64,000 bases of DNA from Vespa crabro (GCF_910589235.1 NC_060955.1:4418501-4482500); one strand, 5' to 3'. Shown: positions 34,130 to 46,738, counted from the stretch's first letter. Notes: generated by a model not told the origin, from the letters alone. Numbers and translations: made by a program.

Positions 34130-36040
34130 ATTTTATATCACAGTCATATTAATAATAATATTTATTAAGATTATATTTTATTTTAATTAGAATAAAAAGA
34201 CGTTTTATGTTAAATATTAAAATAATATAATTGAATTAGAAATTCTTTTAATTTTCAATGTTTACAAACGATTCAATTTTTCAGAAATAGTCTGGATAAA
34301 AAGTAATTTTTTATATTTCGATATATATTGGACAAATTCATTTATGTATATGTGTACGTGATCATTGGATTATTTTCGATATAGAGAAAATGCGTTTCCC
34401 TTTACGAATGGAAGTTCGATGTTTTCGTAAGTAGGTATATCTATGAATATAACTTCTGAGAGATCCATAAAGATAGGATAGACTTTTTCGCGTATCAGAG
34501 TAGATGCGTCAAAATCGAATTTCAGAAGGGTCGTAAAGCTATGCCATATGAAAAGTTGAAAAATCTTTAATAACTTAAGCTTTAAAATATACTTCATTTC
34601 TATACACTCTTATAGAGCTTATTAGACATAAGTAACAAGCGTCAGAACGAAAATAATTTGTTCCAATTTCGCTTGACCTATTTATTTCGAGTATTAATGG
34701 AATGGTGAACGTATGCATCTACTTAAACGTTTACATTGAAGTTTATTTCTTAAAAAAAAAAAAAAAAATAAATGAAAATGATAAAAATTCTTTTGTAATA
34801 TTACAGTAAGTGTTAAGTACTTACTTAAATCGTTTATAGTAATGCATCCTTCCGAGCACGATAACTAGGTAAAAGATCTAATTTTCATCTATAGAGCGAA
34901 CACAAAGAACAAGTAATTGCTAGGACACACACACGAGCGTTCAGTGACCCGTCTTCGAGACGATGAAACATCATTGACGACAACATAAGCGTAATTGGAT
35001 GTCAAGAGAGCTATTGAAGCCGCTACTCCATTTGCTAATTACTTTAATGACCTTTCAAGTATGAGATCATTCGGCGGAATAATGACACTCGTTTCGAATT
35101 TTCTCTCGTAGGGAGTGTTGTAGTATCGACAGAGAGGATCGATATTATACGTCGTCGACCTTGATCGAGGTCACTTTGCAACGATCGTTTACATTATAAT
35201 AAACATACTCCTGGTTATTATACTTCTTTTTTTCTTTCAAATATTTCCATACATTTTCTCATTTTAAATTAACAAATTTGTTCAAATTGCAACACAATTA
35301 TATTTTAACTATATTTATTTTTCTTAATTAGAAATCGCATTGAAAAATCTCATGTAATTAAATTCATTTAATTTTCTCGGTATATTTTCTATATCAATAT
35401 AGAAATTTCATTAAATTTATTTTGATTTCTAGTTAACAAACTATAATAATTACAAATGTAATCAGGATATATATAACTTACGAAGTAATTTAAAGTTAAT
35501 TCGAACTAATGAGTAACGAGAGATTTAAATATGGATGAAAAAATTTTTACTTACGTTGGACTTTGATTTATTTAAAAATGCAAGAGACTAGTAAGAAAAT
35601 ATAAGAAATAATACTTAGAAAAAGAAACAACGTAGTGTTCTCCAAATGAAATCTTTAAATCGTCGTACTTTATTCGAACGGTTTTGTGATATCAAATGTG
35701 ACTGTCGAAACTGAAGAAAGAAGATAAGCCGACTGAATTCGCGCTCTTCCGATCGAAAGAAGATAGAAAGAGTAGGTAGAATACATCATAGCATGGATTT
35801 TTATAAACCCTTCGATGCGAGCCGAATTCGTCGGATCGGAACGACAGGGAGCGTCGAAATCAATACGACATAGAATTTCGTTTATCCGTTCTTTACACAA
35901 AACGCCATGTTTTTGATACCAGCACTGATCTCTCATAGAAAGTACATTGATATTTGACGAACGTTTTTTAAATGTACCGAAAAGTTCTTATTTAAGTTTA
36001 GATATATATATGTATATATAAAACATGCATACAGGTATGT
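34130..36040. other. Mostly AT-rich non-coding stretch
   Basis: Complete ATG-started minus frames of 75 codons (34370-34597) and 88 codons (35670-35936) exist but have no recognisable motif. 34900-35180 is a GC-moderate, regulatory-looking patch. A poly-A run lies at 34752-34768. Confidence 0.45.
35156..35173. promoter_or_regulatory. Nuclear-receptor-like composite site
   Basis: On the minus strand TCAAGGTCG matches the FTZ-F1/ERR monomer consensus YCAAGGYCR. It is followed on the + strand by AGGTCA, making an everted pair of half sites spaced by 6 bp. Occupancy is not known. Confidence 0.3.
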
Positions 36041-36049
36041 AGGTAAATA

Positions 36050-36050
<1 letters not shown>

Positions 36051-36080
<30 letters not shown>
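36051..36080. repeat. Poly-A tract
   Basis: About 30 consecutive A. Confidence 0.95.
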
Positions 36081-36087
<7 letters not shown>

Positions 36088-36089
36088 GA

Positions 36090-36565
36090 AAAGTATAATT
36101 TTTGAATGTACAAAAATAAATAATCAAATTATAAATAATAAACAAAAAATCAAGCTTAATGATCCAATATTCTTGAAGAAACTATACGAGTATATCCTGG
36201 AACGTATATGGTAACAAATTTCGTTACTTTACTTTGAATATCATAAGCGTACTCTGTAGAACGACTAGAAACAAGATCTAACGTGTAATAACGTAATATC
36301 GTGCAGCTGCTGCAACGTTCGTCTAATCCTACAAGCTTCTATCCACGATGTTACGTGCATAACAAGTTAGAACAAAGTATACCGAATGATTGATTATAGG
36401 GTATAATCTGAGTAACAATATTTCGTCTTTATTTCGATTGATAGTTACGAAGATGACAAGCACTCGTTCGAGAACGATTTGCATTGTCCATTTGGAACGA
36501 TTTATTGTAATTTGACTGTACTACATAATAAAGATATCGTGAGACCGATAGTAGGGGGCCTGATA
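36090..36565. other. Non-coding stretch, nothing recognised
   Basis: AT-rich with no exon signal. Confidence 0.5.
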
Positions 36566-36576
36566 AACGAAAGAGG

Positions 36577-36578
36577 GT

Positions 36579-36615
<37 letters not shown>

Positions 36616-36650
36616 GGAATGAAAAGAAGGAAAGAGAAGGAGAGGAGGAT
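36577..36650. repeat. (GA)n purine tract
   Basis: GA array at 36580-36615 followed by AAGGAAAGAG units. Confidence 0.9.
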
Positions 36651-37149
36651 ACAGGATAAAGGGTGAGCCGAGTGGTTTCATAATAACATGACGGTAATTG
36701 AACGAGAGAGGCCCACATCCTAATTAGCCGGGATGATGACATTAAAAGAGCACTGTTATTATCAATTAGCCGCACCGATTGATACACGCGATCGAACCGG
36801 CCAGCCGGACGCACATACATATAATATACATATGTATATGTTGTTGTATATTGTATACGTACCCATCTTACTCTCATGTTCAACGTTCGCTCTCGAACAT
36901 CAATTTTATAAACGCAAGAGACTTTTCGGTATTCTCTGTGAAAGGAATTAAGCCGATGCTACGCGGAATCGTCGTGAAATTTTGGTCTGTTGCGACGGCG
37001 CCCGTCACCGCCCGTAGGGTCGTCGAACCTGCAAGAGGATTCTTCCGTTAATCCGTACACGCTCGTTCCCACACACATACGCGTATACTCCCTACTATCG
37101 TACAATTTTACTCATAGTCTAATTTATTATGCTCGATTAACTTATAATA

Positions 37150-37168
37150 TTTTTTTTTTTTTTTTTTT
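37150..37168. repeat. Poly-T tract
   Basis: About 19 consecutive T. Confidence 0.95.
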
Positions 37169-37274
37169 CATACATTCAAACGTACGAAATCCACTACGAA
37201 TAATATAACGATTTTATTTTTTATTCGAAAATACGATTGAAATTATATTTTTATGGGATTATCATGAGCACCTA

Positions 37275-37312
37275 CATACACGCACATACACATACATACA
37301 TACATACATAGA
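37275..37312. repeat. (ACAT)n-type tetranucleotide repeat
   Basis: CACATACA and CATA units. Confidence 0.9.
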
Positions 37313-37627
37313 TATAAATAAAAGGGTAGTTTGTTCATTCACTATTTACCTACATAGATGTAGTCTCATTGTATCCTTTCAAATCGTATGAACCTTTTAA
37401 TCCTACATCGATAAATCGATAACGCTTTCAATTTTTAAATCTTATCATATAGACAATATGCGCATAATCTGAACTAAAAGGTCTTTATATTCTTCATAGA
37501 TTCAATTCAACACAATTTATTTTTATCTTCTCTCCTTTTATCTTCATATACACTTCGACGAATTTGCACCATTGCACATAGCGAACGTGATTAACCACCG
37601 ATAGAAAATCTACATGATCGATTTTCC

Positions 37628-37631
<4 letters not shown>

Positions 37632-37679
<48 letters not shown>

Positions 37680-37740
37680 CGAATAGATAGATAGAAAAAA
37701 AAGGGAGGCAGAGAGGGAAAAAGAGAGAAGGGAGAGGGCG
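37632..37740. repeat. (GA)n microsatellite and purine tract
   Basis: Pure GA at 37632-37676, (GATA)n at about 37683-37694, then AAAGAG and GGGAGAG units. Confidence 0.95.
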
Positions 37741-38017
37741 GAGAGATTTAGACAGAAAGAGAAGTGGAGTTGTAGAAGAGTCGATCGACCGAACGATGGA
37801 CATGCCTGAATAAAAGCTTGCCCCTGACAAACGAAAATCCGAGTTCTATTGATAGGCAAGTCGAAGAGTTCATAGATAGCGAACGGCTAGCGATGGTATA
37901 GCCATTAAACGAGGATCGCTGAATCCTAGAATCGTTTCGAAAGAATCATGCTTTGAATAATCGAAGTGTGTTCCGAGCCAATGCTGCTTCCGATCTCTTT
38001 TATCATCCGAACATACA

Positions 38018-38019
38018 AA

Positions 38020-38075
<56 letters not shown>

Positions 38076-38094
38076 CTCTTTCTTCCTCTATCTC
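38018..38094. repeat. (CT)n microsatellite
   Basis: CT array of about 55 bp with a TCTATC tail; inverted relative to the GA array 345 bp upstream. Confidence 0.95.
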
Positions 38095-38299
38095 TATGTT
38101 TTTTGTTTTCGATCGATCTACGTAACAATGATCTCGAACGAGAGAATTTGAGGCGAGAGTCCTCGTCGCTAAAAAAAATTTTCTCCTTTTATCTAACGCT
38201 TTACAATCAGACCGCACAAGTGTACGTTCTCGTTAACCCAGTTCTACGTTACTTCATACGTTCACATTTTAACCATAAACTATTCTAATAGCGATAGGT

Positions 38300-38840
38300 G
38301 AATCAATCCGATCGATATCTATTCGGTGATTTTCCGATCGTATTTTCGATAAGTCTTCGAGAAATTGTTCCGTTCTCCTTCTTTTCTTTCCTTCATTTTT
38401 CACGAACATGACATGACAATTCGTTTCTATATTTAAATTAATTCTGCGTTATATTTTTTTCTTTCTTATTAATTTTACAACGTTCGCTATGTTTCCATGG
38501 TTATTACATAAAATCGTTTTATTTCAATCGATCAATTTCAAAATAATTATCGATAATGATATAGAACGATCGCGTATCATTCGAACGAAAAAAGTTTAAT
38601 TTAAAAGTGCACTTCGATGAACACAAATCTTCATCCTTTACCAATAGTAAATGTGAGTAGATAAAATGGAAGTAAAGAGAAATGGAGGTAAGGTAAAAAG
38701 AGTCCAATATGGTCTATTCGACTACGGATACTCAAAAGTTTTCTACTTCGAGGAACTGTGTAACTCGGTTTCGTCGTAGGCGCAAGCTGTTCTTAAAAGC
38801 GAAGAAAAATCGAAGAAACGAAAGTATCTGACCCGGTAAT
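38300..38840. other. Non-coding stretch, nothing recognised
   Basis: No splice-supported frame or structured element. Confidence 0.5.
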
Positions 38841-38847
38841 GCTATCA

Positions 38848-38848
<1 letters not shown>

Positions 38849-38886
<38 letters not shown>
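38849..38886. repeat. (CT)n microsatellite
   Basis: About 38 bp CT. Confidence 0.95.
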
Positions 38887-38890
<4 letters not shown>

Positions 38891-39179
38891 ATATCCCTCT
38901 TGCTCTCTCAGTTTATCCATCCGGTATTCAATTTCTCTCGATAGTCATCACCAAGGCGCTCGTATTTTCAAACAACGCCGATCGATTTTCCAGTAGGAAA
39001 ACAGATTAGAAAGTTCCGAGTACTCGAAACGCGCATTTTCTCATCTATGATCTACGTTTCAATCCCAAATGTAATTACATTCCTCGAGAATTACAACTTT
39101 ATCCTCGGATATTGTATCTAACGGAAGAATTCATTTTGACCCGAGAAAATATAACGATGGCTTTACCGTTCTCTTTTAT

Positions 39180-39540
39180 CGAGAACGAAAAAGGGCTTGG
39201 TGGCGCGGATGGAGAGAAATTAATATTGCAACGGTCGGCCGCAAATCAGTTGCCGTATACGTGAGCCACGAAATAGAAAAAGCAATTAAATACTCCGAGA
39301 ATATAACTACATATGTACGTAGAGAAAGAGGTGTCGTCCTAAAGTGTGTCCAGATAACCATTTGCTAACACCCCAGTCGGTTACCAAGCTGGGGTATTTA
39401 CGAGATAGAGGGTGAAACAGATAACCCCCGTGAATCTTTTATCTTTCTCTTTTACACACCTGCAGGTGTGTCCTACCCTTACAAAATTAGCAATATGAGA
39501 CCCTTAAAAGCGTTACGCACATTACACGCAAAGAATACAC
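39180..39540. promoter_or_regulatory. Possible conserved regulatory patch with E-box palindrome and hairpin
   Basis: Repeat-free, GC-moderate. It contains ACCCCAG/CTGGGGT, a 7-bp inverted repeat around a 12-nt spacer (39370-39395), and the 18-bp perfect palindrome ACACACCTGCAGGTGTGT (39454-39471) with overlapping CACCTG/CAGGTG E-boxes of the Snail/ZEB/Daughterless type. No reading frame is supported. Confidence 0.35.
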
Positions 39541-39849
39541 CACTATCATGTAATTAGTGTTTTCTGCTAATTATTTTTGTTTCACGTTCTGAAGATTTGT
39601 CTCGTTACGATAAATTCAAGAGTAATTTAAAGACGTGGAATTATAATTTCTTTTATATATCACAAAAAAATTGTAAAGTTAATATTGATTCTCAAGGAAA
39701 ATCTCAATCTTTTTTAAATCAGAAAAAAAAACAGACATTGATCGTCGCTATCTTTGGCGAATCTAATCCATGTAAGCTAATCTTTATCAGCAAGTGTGTG
39801 ATTGTTGTCACCATTCCTAGACTGAATCTAATTTTCCTGGAAGAGCATT

Positions 39850-40320
39850 CCGTTCCGTAAAACTTCATTCTAAAGCTAGACCGAATGCTGATCGGTTCTA
39901 GATTCTAATCCGATTTCCACACTCTCGATCGATCCGATCCTAACCAAACCGAAACACACTGATCCCTAGTTTATCCGGTCCTATTGGTTAATCTATCGCC
40001 GCATCAACCGACATAAAACGCCATCCTATCAACCATAATATAAGCTATATATTAAATATCAAATAATGTCTATCGTACAGAAAACATAATACCAACTTCT
40101 ATTTATGAGATAGTTAACTTATCATCATTATTTTTTATATTTTATTCCATTTATATTCTTTTATATTTCGTATTATTTTCTTGTTATTTCTTATTAACAA
40201 ACTTTGTTACTTAGTTAAATATCTACGGTCTGTAACTTTGAAAGCTTGTAGTACCACTACAAACTTTTCCTCAGCAAGAAGAATAAGAACACTTCTTTCC
40301 AACATTCAAAGGTCTACTGT
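39850..40320. other. Non-coding stretch, nothing recognised
   Basis: Repeated GATCC and CCGAT words at 39880-40010, then AT-rich sequence. Confidence 0.5.
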
Positions 40321-40328
40321 TATATAAT

Positions 40329-40351
40329 TTTTTTTTTTTTTTTTTTTTTTT
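40329..40351. repeat. Poly-T tract
   Basis: More than 20 consecutive T. Confidence 0.95.
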
Positions 40352-40359
40352 ATGTAATA

Positions 40360-41050
40360 CATTTGCTTTCTTTTCTATTTTCTTTTTTTGTTTTCTTTTA
40401 CATCAACGCATATCAGAAAATGTAAAGCGATAAAATAAAAAACGATACAACAACCGATCGAATAACCATAAAAATTGAAAGATTCGAGACGATAAATTCT
40501 TCATGGAAATTAGCCGAGCGTTCGAAACTTCTACGTTTCATCGTGGTAGCTCGAAGTTAAAGCGGAGCTCGAAAGTTCGATGTTGTACGAGGTAACCAGC
40601 GTTTTCGATTCCCACGCGTGTCACTCATAGAACTTTGTTATATCTCGGAGATCGTCGTCGTGGCTATCTAATTAAGGGATTTTCGAACAAAACTTTGAAG
40701 CTTTAAATCTTTAACTAAACTTTAATACCTTGTTTCTATTCTGAAACATGTAAGTTTCATTACCCAAATTAAGATCTTTCATCGATGGATCACATCTATT
40801 TAACAATATTAATTTGAAGTAACTAATAAAATAAGAGAAAAAGGAAGAAAGAAAAAACAGAAATAACAAATAAGGAACTCTCCTTATTATGATCGTGATT
40901 AAAAACAAAGGAACGAACGAGCACCAAAAAAATTTCAATTATCTTTGTCACCACCGAGGCGCAAGAACGACGATTCTTTGTACTTCCTTTCGACGGAAAA
41001 CTTTTTCCCTTTTTCTCGTTCTTAATTATTACTCACGTCGACTTATTCGT
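40360..41050. other. Non-coding stretch, nothing recognised
   Basis: AT-rich with a GC-moderate patch near 40500-40680. Confidence 0.5.
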
Positions 41051-41141
41051 AAAAGTGAAAAAAAAAGAAAAAAGAAAAGAAAAAATATCTACATCAAAAG
41101 AGCGAAAAAGCCGTAGAAGTGAGGGAGAAAGGAACAGTGAA

Positions 41142-41142
<1 letters not shown>

Positions 41143-41192
<50 letters not shown>
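41143..41192. repeat. (GA)n microsatellite, pure
   Basis: About 48 bp of GA. Confidence 0.95.
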
Positions 41193-41196
<4 letters not shown>

Positions 41197-41550
41197 AAGT
41201 CGAGTTTCTTAAATGGGAGGAAAGCAAAGACGGAACATGTACTTTGCACGCTATTAGTCGTTTGAGATTCACGAGGGTACAAAAACGTAACGTGCACCGG
41301 TAAACCTCATGAAAATCTCTAAAAGTTCCTTGAAAGCTTAGCGAAGCCCCTCAAGCCGAAAGTAAAGCCATGTGTCGTCCTCTCCTCGCGCCGTCCTTTC
41401 TTTTCCTTTCCTTAATAAATATTCTTTGTCGCCAACCTCCGGTGAACTCGTTGTGGTTTTTCGACCGTCTCGAGAAAAACACTCCTTAAGAAGAAGTCTA
41501 TTCGGAACTAATGTCGACCCACGACTTCCTGTCTACGATATATACACATA

Positions 41551-41573
41551 TATGTGTGTGTGTGTGTGTGTGT
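41551..41573. repeat. (GT)n microsatellite
   Basis: About 11 GT units. Confidence 0.95.
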
Positions 41574-41579
41574 TGTATA

Positions 41580-42090
41580 ACTGTGAATCTGTATAGCTAG
41601 ACAGAAAAATACACATCCACGTGTATATATGTACATTACGAAAAATTTCAGGCGATCTATGAATATGTACGAGGGTGAATTGCTAGGCGACGAAATAATA
41701 TATCTCTGAATACCGTCGCTCGTTAAGTCTCTGCACTCTGCATTTATTTCCTTCTGTTGTAACACCATGATTTAGTCGTGCTTGTTTCGAATAGGTTCTC
41801 CCAAGTGTAAACGTTTCAATCAATCGATAGCTTTGAAAATATAAATACATATAACGTATCATTTCAATTTGTTTTTATTTTTATATTATGTAATAGATAT
41901 CGAGGAAAATATTTGTATTTATATATTAGATATAATAATTACGTATAACAGGAATAAAATGTGTATGACCTAAATAATGAATGTCCTAATTAAAAGATAG
42001 AATGGATCGATAACGTTACAAACAAGGTTGCCCTGAAAATTCTGAACGTGAAACGCTTTTAAAAGCATAATGATTTTCAATAAGTGAATG
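41580..42090. other. Non-coding stretch, nothing recognised
   Basis: Short unsupported frames only. Confidence 0.5.
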
Positions 42091-42095
42091 ATAAA

Positions 42096-42113
42096 GTGAG
42101 AGAAAGACGGAAT

Positions 42114-42145
<32 letters not shown>

Positions 42146-42150
42146 AGAGA
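42096..42150. repeat. (GA)n microsatellite
   Basis: GA array with GACGGAATGAGA interruption. Confidence 0.9.
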
Positions 42151-42179
42151 TGAGTAAATGCCACTTGAACGGGACGAAT

Positions 42180-42510
42180 TTATCGACGTAACACGATAGG
42201 GGCTGGCACAAAATACCCAACAGGTCGACGCGGTTCGGTAAATTCTTCATCGACCCTAAACAGATCGCGAGCTGTTTCGTTTCTCTGGGATGAGTAACAA
42301 GAGTAAGAGAGAAATGGAGAATCGAAGCAAGGGTGGCCCGATGAATAAATTTCGCGTGCGAATGGCTCAACGTGTTTGGCTGCATACGAAACGCGACGAA
42401 GAACGGAAGGGAGGAAGGAAAGAGGGATATTTGGTTGTACGTCGATGAGGGTTGCGGAGTCCAAAGGGGTGATGAGGGTTACCACGCCTCTTTCACGTAT
42501 TCCTAACCAC
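42180..42510. other. GC-moderate complex patch, gene status unresolved
   Basis: Two minus frames of about 100 codons overlap here, one containing AKHVEPFAREIYSSGHPCF. Neither has a convincing start, splice pair or recognisable family, and both being open argues for composition. Confidence 0.3.
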
Positions 42511-42545
42511 GTCTGGTGGTTTCCTTAAACAAACGAAAAGTTTGC

Positions 42546-42638
42546 TCGTTTTTTCTTTCTATTTTTTTTTTCTTTTTCCTTTCCTTCTCTTTCTTTCTTT
42601 TTTTTTTTGGTTTCCTTCTTCTTCTTTCTTTTTTTCTC
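42546..42638. repeat. Polypyrimidine T/TTC tract
   Basis: Nearly all pyrimidine for about 90 bp. Confidence 0.9.
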
Positions 42639-42649
42639 TAAAGAACGAG

Positions 42650-43325
42650 AAAGGATTCCTCCAACGTCCTTTTACGAAAGGAACTCGAATAGATTATTGA
42701 ACCAATTTAAAAGAATAGATTTGAAAAGCTTTGAATTTTCTTAACAGAATATAGATTATAGATTGATTAATTACTTTTACGGGATTGAAATTTGTTGAAA
42801 TTTAATAAAGCACGTCTTTGTAATGACTTACAATTGAAATCGAATTTAATCGTAGTACCGATATAGATAGTTATTTATTTATTTTGTTAAACGAACGTTA
42901 AGTCTTTACAATAGTGATATCAGATAATCCAAGGAAAATTTTTAATTCCACTTTTCACCGTTAATAACAATCCCAAGGAGTAACCCGAAGAGTTAAAAGT
43001 TTCTAAGGAAAGAAAGTAACGAGTTCAAAGTTATTTCATTCTTGAGCAATTCCATCCCCTTGTCCCACAAAATTTCATCCACGCCGACCGTATCCAATTC
43101 GTAAGTTCGTATCGGTAAGTCTCCAAGAGTCTCAAAGTGTTTCTTAATAATTCGTTGGCGTTAATTTTTAATTGATTTCTTCTTATTTTCTATGTCTACC
43201 GTCTACGACGACCATCCATTTTTCCCGCCTTCATCTATCTCTTCTTAGTCACCTTTTTCTCCTTCTACTCTTCTTTTTCGTGTTCATCTCTTCGAACGTT
43301 CAATCTCGATCCATCGAAAGTTCTC
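42650..43325. other. Non-coding stretch, nothing recognised
   Basis: Contains two adjacent donor-like GTAAGT words at 43098-43123 but no supported exon before them. Confidence 0.5.
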
Positions 43326-43328
43326 CTT

Positions 43329-43330
<2 letters not shown>

Positions 43331-43373
<43 letters not shown>
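43331..43373. repeat. (CT)n microsatellite
   Basis: About 42 bp CT. Confidence 0.95.
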
Positions 43374-43375
<2 letters not shown>

Positions 43376-43424
43376 GTTCGAGAAGTAGGAAAAGATCCGT
43401 TTACAGCGTCTTTGTAATTGGCAA

Positions 43425-43700
43425 TAAGAATGGCTCTCCTTCGTTTAATTAAAGCGCTTCTCTGGCACTGACAAGAAGATAATTATTGAGATCTCTGCCG
43501 ATTCTCCGACTTTGGCCAATTAACGGCCATACCGATAAATCGCGAAATGTATATTGCATGAGAGAGTAAGCGTACCGCGATATCGTTTCCATTTTTACGG
43601 TTTTCACTGCGAGGGCAAACAGAAGTCGAAGCCGCACGATTACGCGCTGAAAATGGCAAAATAATTGTTATCCCTTTGAGAGGCAAACGTTGAGTACAGC
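43425..43700. other. Possible conserved non-coding element
   Basis: GC-moderate, repeat-free, with TTTAATTAAAGCG, CAATTAACGG and TAATTATTG words. Overlapping minus frames have no motif. Confidence 0.25.
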
Positions 43701-43759
43701 TTTTATATCTATAACACAAACACAAATTTGTGATACGTTCAGCAATTTTCTTGTTGTGT

Positions 43760-43866
43760 GAATATATATATATATATATATTTTTTTTTTCAAAAAAAAT
43801 TTAAATTAAATATTATTATAAATTTAAATTAATATATTTTTTTAATATATATATATATATATATAA
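43760..43866. repeat. TA-rich arrays
   Basis: Two short TA arrays around a poly-T/poly-A spacer. Confidence 0.9.
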
Positions 43867-43879
43867 AAGACATATATCT

Positions 43880-44460
43880 AAAAAAAATATATGACAATTT
43901 TTTCTTTATTCTTTCATTTCTTATATCTTCCGAAAAGATTTGTGACCGTCTTCGACACGACGTCGTACATACGTGTGAACTATTCGTGTCATTGATTACT
44001 ATCGTAGACACGGAACTCGGAAATAAATCGATTCGCATATTTGCTTCGAATTTTCTTTCTTTCTATTTTTTTTTTTTTTTGTTTTTCTCTACAAATGACA
44101 GATCGTTCCACTCCAATTACTCCAGCTTAAAGCGCTCGTTAATTAAAAGTTCGTGCTGAACCGGTAATAGCTCCGCATTATAAGAGCACTTCGTTGACAG
44201 CGGACAAATCAACGAGAAATAAAAGAAATTGAATTTTTGCGTCCGAATAAATGAATCTGTGAGCTACCATAGATGGATACCTGTATGCGAAATAACTGCG
44301 TTTATGTACAAAGTGATACGCGGACGATCAAACGTACGATAGGTATCCATGTAAAATTACTTTCATATGGGGCTAAATTTTTATTCAAAAGAATACGAAG
44401 ATTATGATCGTTAAAACGCATTATCATTTACCGTGAAATTGTCATAACGAACGTATGAAT
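43880..44460. other. Non-coding stretch with GC-moderate patch
   Basis: 44100-44250 contains CGTTAATTAAAAG and similar words; no frame is supported. Confidence 0.45.
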
Positions 44461-44462
44461 GT

Positions 44463-44505
44463 AAAAAAAAAAAAAGAAAAAAAAAAAAGGAAAAAAAATA
44501 AAAGC
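44463..44505. repeat. A-rich tract
   Basis: A runs broken by single G. Confidence 0.9.
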
Positions 44506-44717
44506 TAATACGTAGAAATGCATAACGTATGGGGGGAAAAAAAAAGAGAAAAGCTAGAAGTAACAAGAAAATCCGAACATACTACTGGACTGTAAGCTAA
44601 CAGTGAGATAATGTTCAGGTAGATACGTGTGGTTCGTTAGTCAAATCCGAACGTGCGTCAAGCAAGAGAAAAAAAAAAGTAAATTCGACGAATAGGTCGT
44701 GGAGTCTGTTCGTTGTT

Positions 44718-44735
44718 CTCTCTCTCTCTCTGTCT

Positions 44736-44780
<45 letters not shown>

Positions 44781-44781
44781 T
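44718..44781. repeat. (CT)n microsatellite
   Basis: CT array with TGTCTCTTTT interruption. Confidence 0.95.
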
Positions 44782-44964
44782 ACTCTTCTCCTCTTCCTCT
44801 TCTCACTGCATTCGCGCGAGACGTACATACGTTACGGTCGACAAAGCGGATTAGCAACACGAAACGTGGGTGGAGTCCAATGAGGACGAAACCTGTACCA
44901 CATGTAGAAAGTATCGAGCTACTCTCGATACCTCTCCCAATGAACAGACCGAGCTTGCTGAAAG

Positions 44965-45136
44965 ATTGAGAGAGAGAAAAAGAGAGAGAGAGAGAGAGAG
45001 GAGATAAAAATAAAAGGAAAAAGAGACAAAGAAGAATCTCTGTAAAACGTGCAAGTACAAGTAGGAAATCACTATGTGTGAGAGAGAATGAAATTACGAT
45101 GAGAGGGAAATAGAAATAAAGAGAGAGAGTAAAGAG

Positions 45137-45173
<37 letters not shown>

Positions 45174-45180
45174 TAGGGGA
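44965..45180. repeat. Two (GA)n arrays
   Basis: GA-rich arrays at 44967-45003 and 45118-45173, inverted relative to the CT array at 44718-44781. Confidence 0.9.
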
Positions 45181-45199
45181 ATAGAGGACCACCTTCGTC

Positions 45200-46470
45200 C
45201 ATTTACTCAAACCAATGCATACGTTACACCGTGGCTAGGTGATTCTCCAAGTTGGATTGTGTGGATTCAATTTCAGAGGCGTCCGGCCAGTTAGCCCATC
45301 CTCCACTCGAAGATTGCAAGGGTTACGGGTCGCTGAATATGAAATATAGTCCCGTTGTCGGTCCACGGATGCACTCTTCTCTATATATTTCGTTCTTCTC
45401 CCTTTTCTTTTCAATGTTTTCAACTAACTTTCACTTTTCGATTTTACAAATATTGTATTATTTCATTCCTTTCTCGAAAAGTTATTAATTTTGTTTTCAT
45501 TAGTTCGATTCCACGCTCGTTGATTTGATTTACTTCCATAAAATTAATCTTAAATCTCAATGAGATAATGACAAACGTCGTACACTTTTATTTTATCTAA
45601 ACTTTATAAAATGCAATAAGATAAAGGTAAAAGTAAAAGTAAAAAAGTAAGAATAGGAAAGAGCAATACCGTGCTCGTAATCTAACTCACGGATTTCGAG
45701 GAAAGTTTATGAGAATTCTACCTCTCGCGTCATTGTGATTAAATGCTAGAGTATTTTATTTCATTCTTTCATACTCGAACATACAGATTCAGTTTCAGGA
45801 AAAACTTTAACTAACAAATAATGAGATTAAAAGACGAGATTAACTCTACGGGAAAGATCTATTCTACCAGATAGTTATAAGAAGAAAGTAATTTGATCTA
45901 TGGCGTGTAAGTTACAAATTAAAATATCGAATCTAACGAAATGAAATACGATTCAGCAATTTCTCAATCGAAAAAGAAAAAGGAAATCTTGGCAATTCAA
46001 AAGTATAACGAAGTGTTAAAGTATTAATGGAATGTGATTGTTATGAACAATTGGTTTGATACGGTTCGAAAGCACGAGGGCAACTAACGATGTCTATAAT
46101 GAATTCACCCTTCTCCCTTACTCCTCCACCCTGCCCCCCCTCCCCCGTTTTACCGTCCCTTTTACCATTCACCAAAACACTACTACTTCCATCATCACCA
46201 TCACCATCAGCATGGACGATTCGTTGGAAACGTTCACGAAGCAAGCTATTCCTTACTAACGTAGACTTGTTACGACTTAATTAATCGCAATAATTAAAAG
46301 GAAGGCGTAGGTAACGGAACCCAAGCGAGAGGTGCAGTCAGCTTCAGGCTTGCCGTTCTACGTTTGAATATGCAAAATCTCTCTTACGATGGGAGCCTGC
46401 GCAGGCAAGAAAAGCCGATGTTGAGACGGGCCACCATCATCGTACTTTGCCTTCTGTATACGTTCATATG
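45200..46470. other. Non-coding stretch, no supported gene
   Basis: An acceptor-like ttcaatttcag near 45270-45280 precedes GC-moderate sequence (EASGQLAHPPLEDCKGYG in one + frame) but no good donor follows. A C-rich run is at 46133-46146. Confidence 0.45.
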
Positions 46471-46477
46471 TACATGT

Positions 46478-46508
46478 ATGTGTATGTGTGTGTGTGTGTG
46501 TGTTTGTG
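46478..46508. repeat. (GT)n microsatellite
   Basis: GT units after ATGTACATGTATGT. Confidence 0.95.
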
Positions 46509-46707
46509 TAAAGTTAGCTATATTCCGGTCGAAGGAAAAGGGCAGGAACTTCGATGTCAAGAGCATACCGTGATTCACGAGGGATTTCGAACGATAACAG
46601 TCATAGTAGATGGGAAATAATAATAATAAGAGTTCAATATATAAGACGAATAAAACAAGAAATGGATACAAATAGAAAAATGATTTGTCTTATTTTTCTT
46701 GTTTTCG

Positions 46708-46708
<1 letters not shown>

Positions 46709-46738
<30 letters not shown>

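Noticed and set aside
34370..34597. Complete 75-codon ATG-started minus frame
   Set aside because: AT-rich, no motif, no transcript signal; within chance expectation.
35670..35936. Complete 88-codon ATG-started minus frame
   Set aside because: Balanced composition but no recognisable family, signal peptide or poly-A signal close by.
37000..37030. CGCCCGTCACCGCCCG, reminiscent of the conserved 3' end of small-subunit rRNA
   Set aside because: Only a few bases match and flanking rRNA sequence is absent.
43080..43123. Two successive GTAAGT donors after FILEQFHPLVPQNFIHAD
   Set aside because: The open stretch is only about 30 codons and lacks an acceptor.
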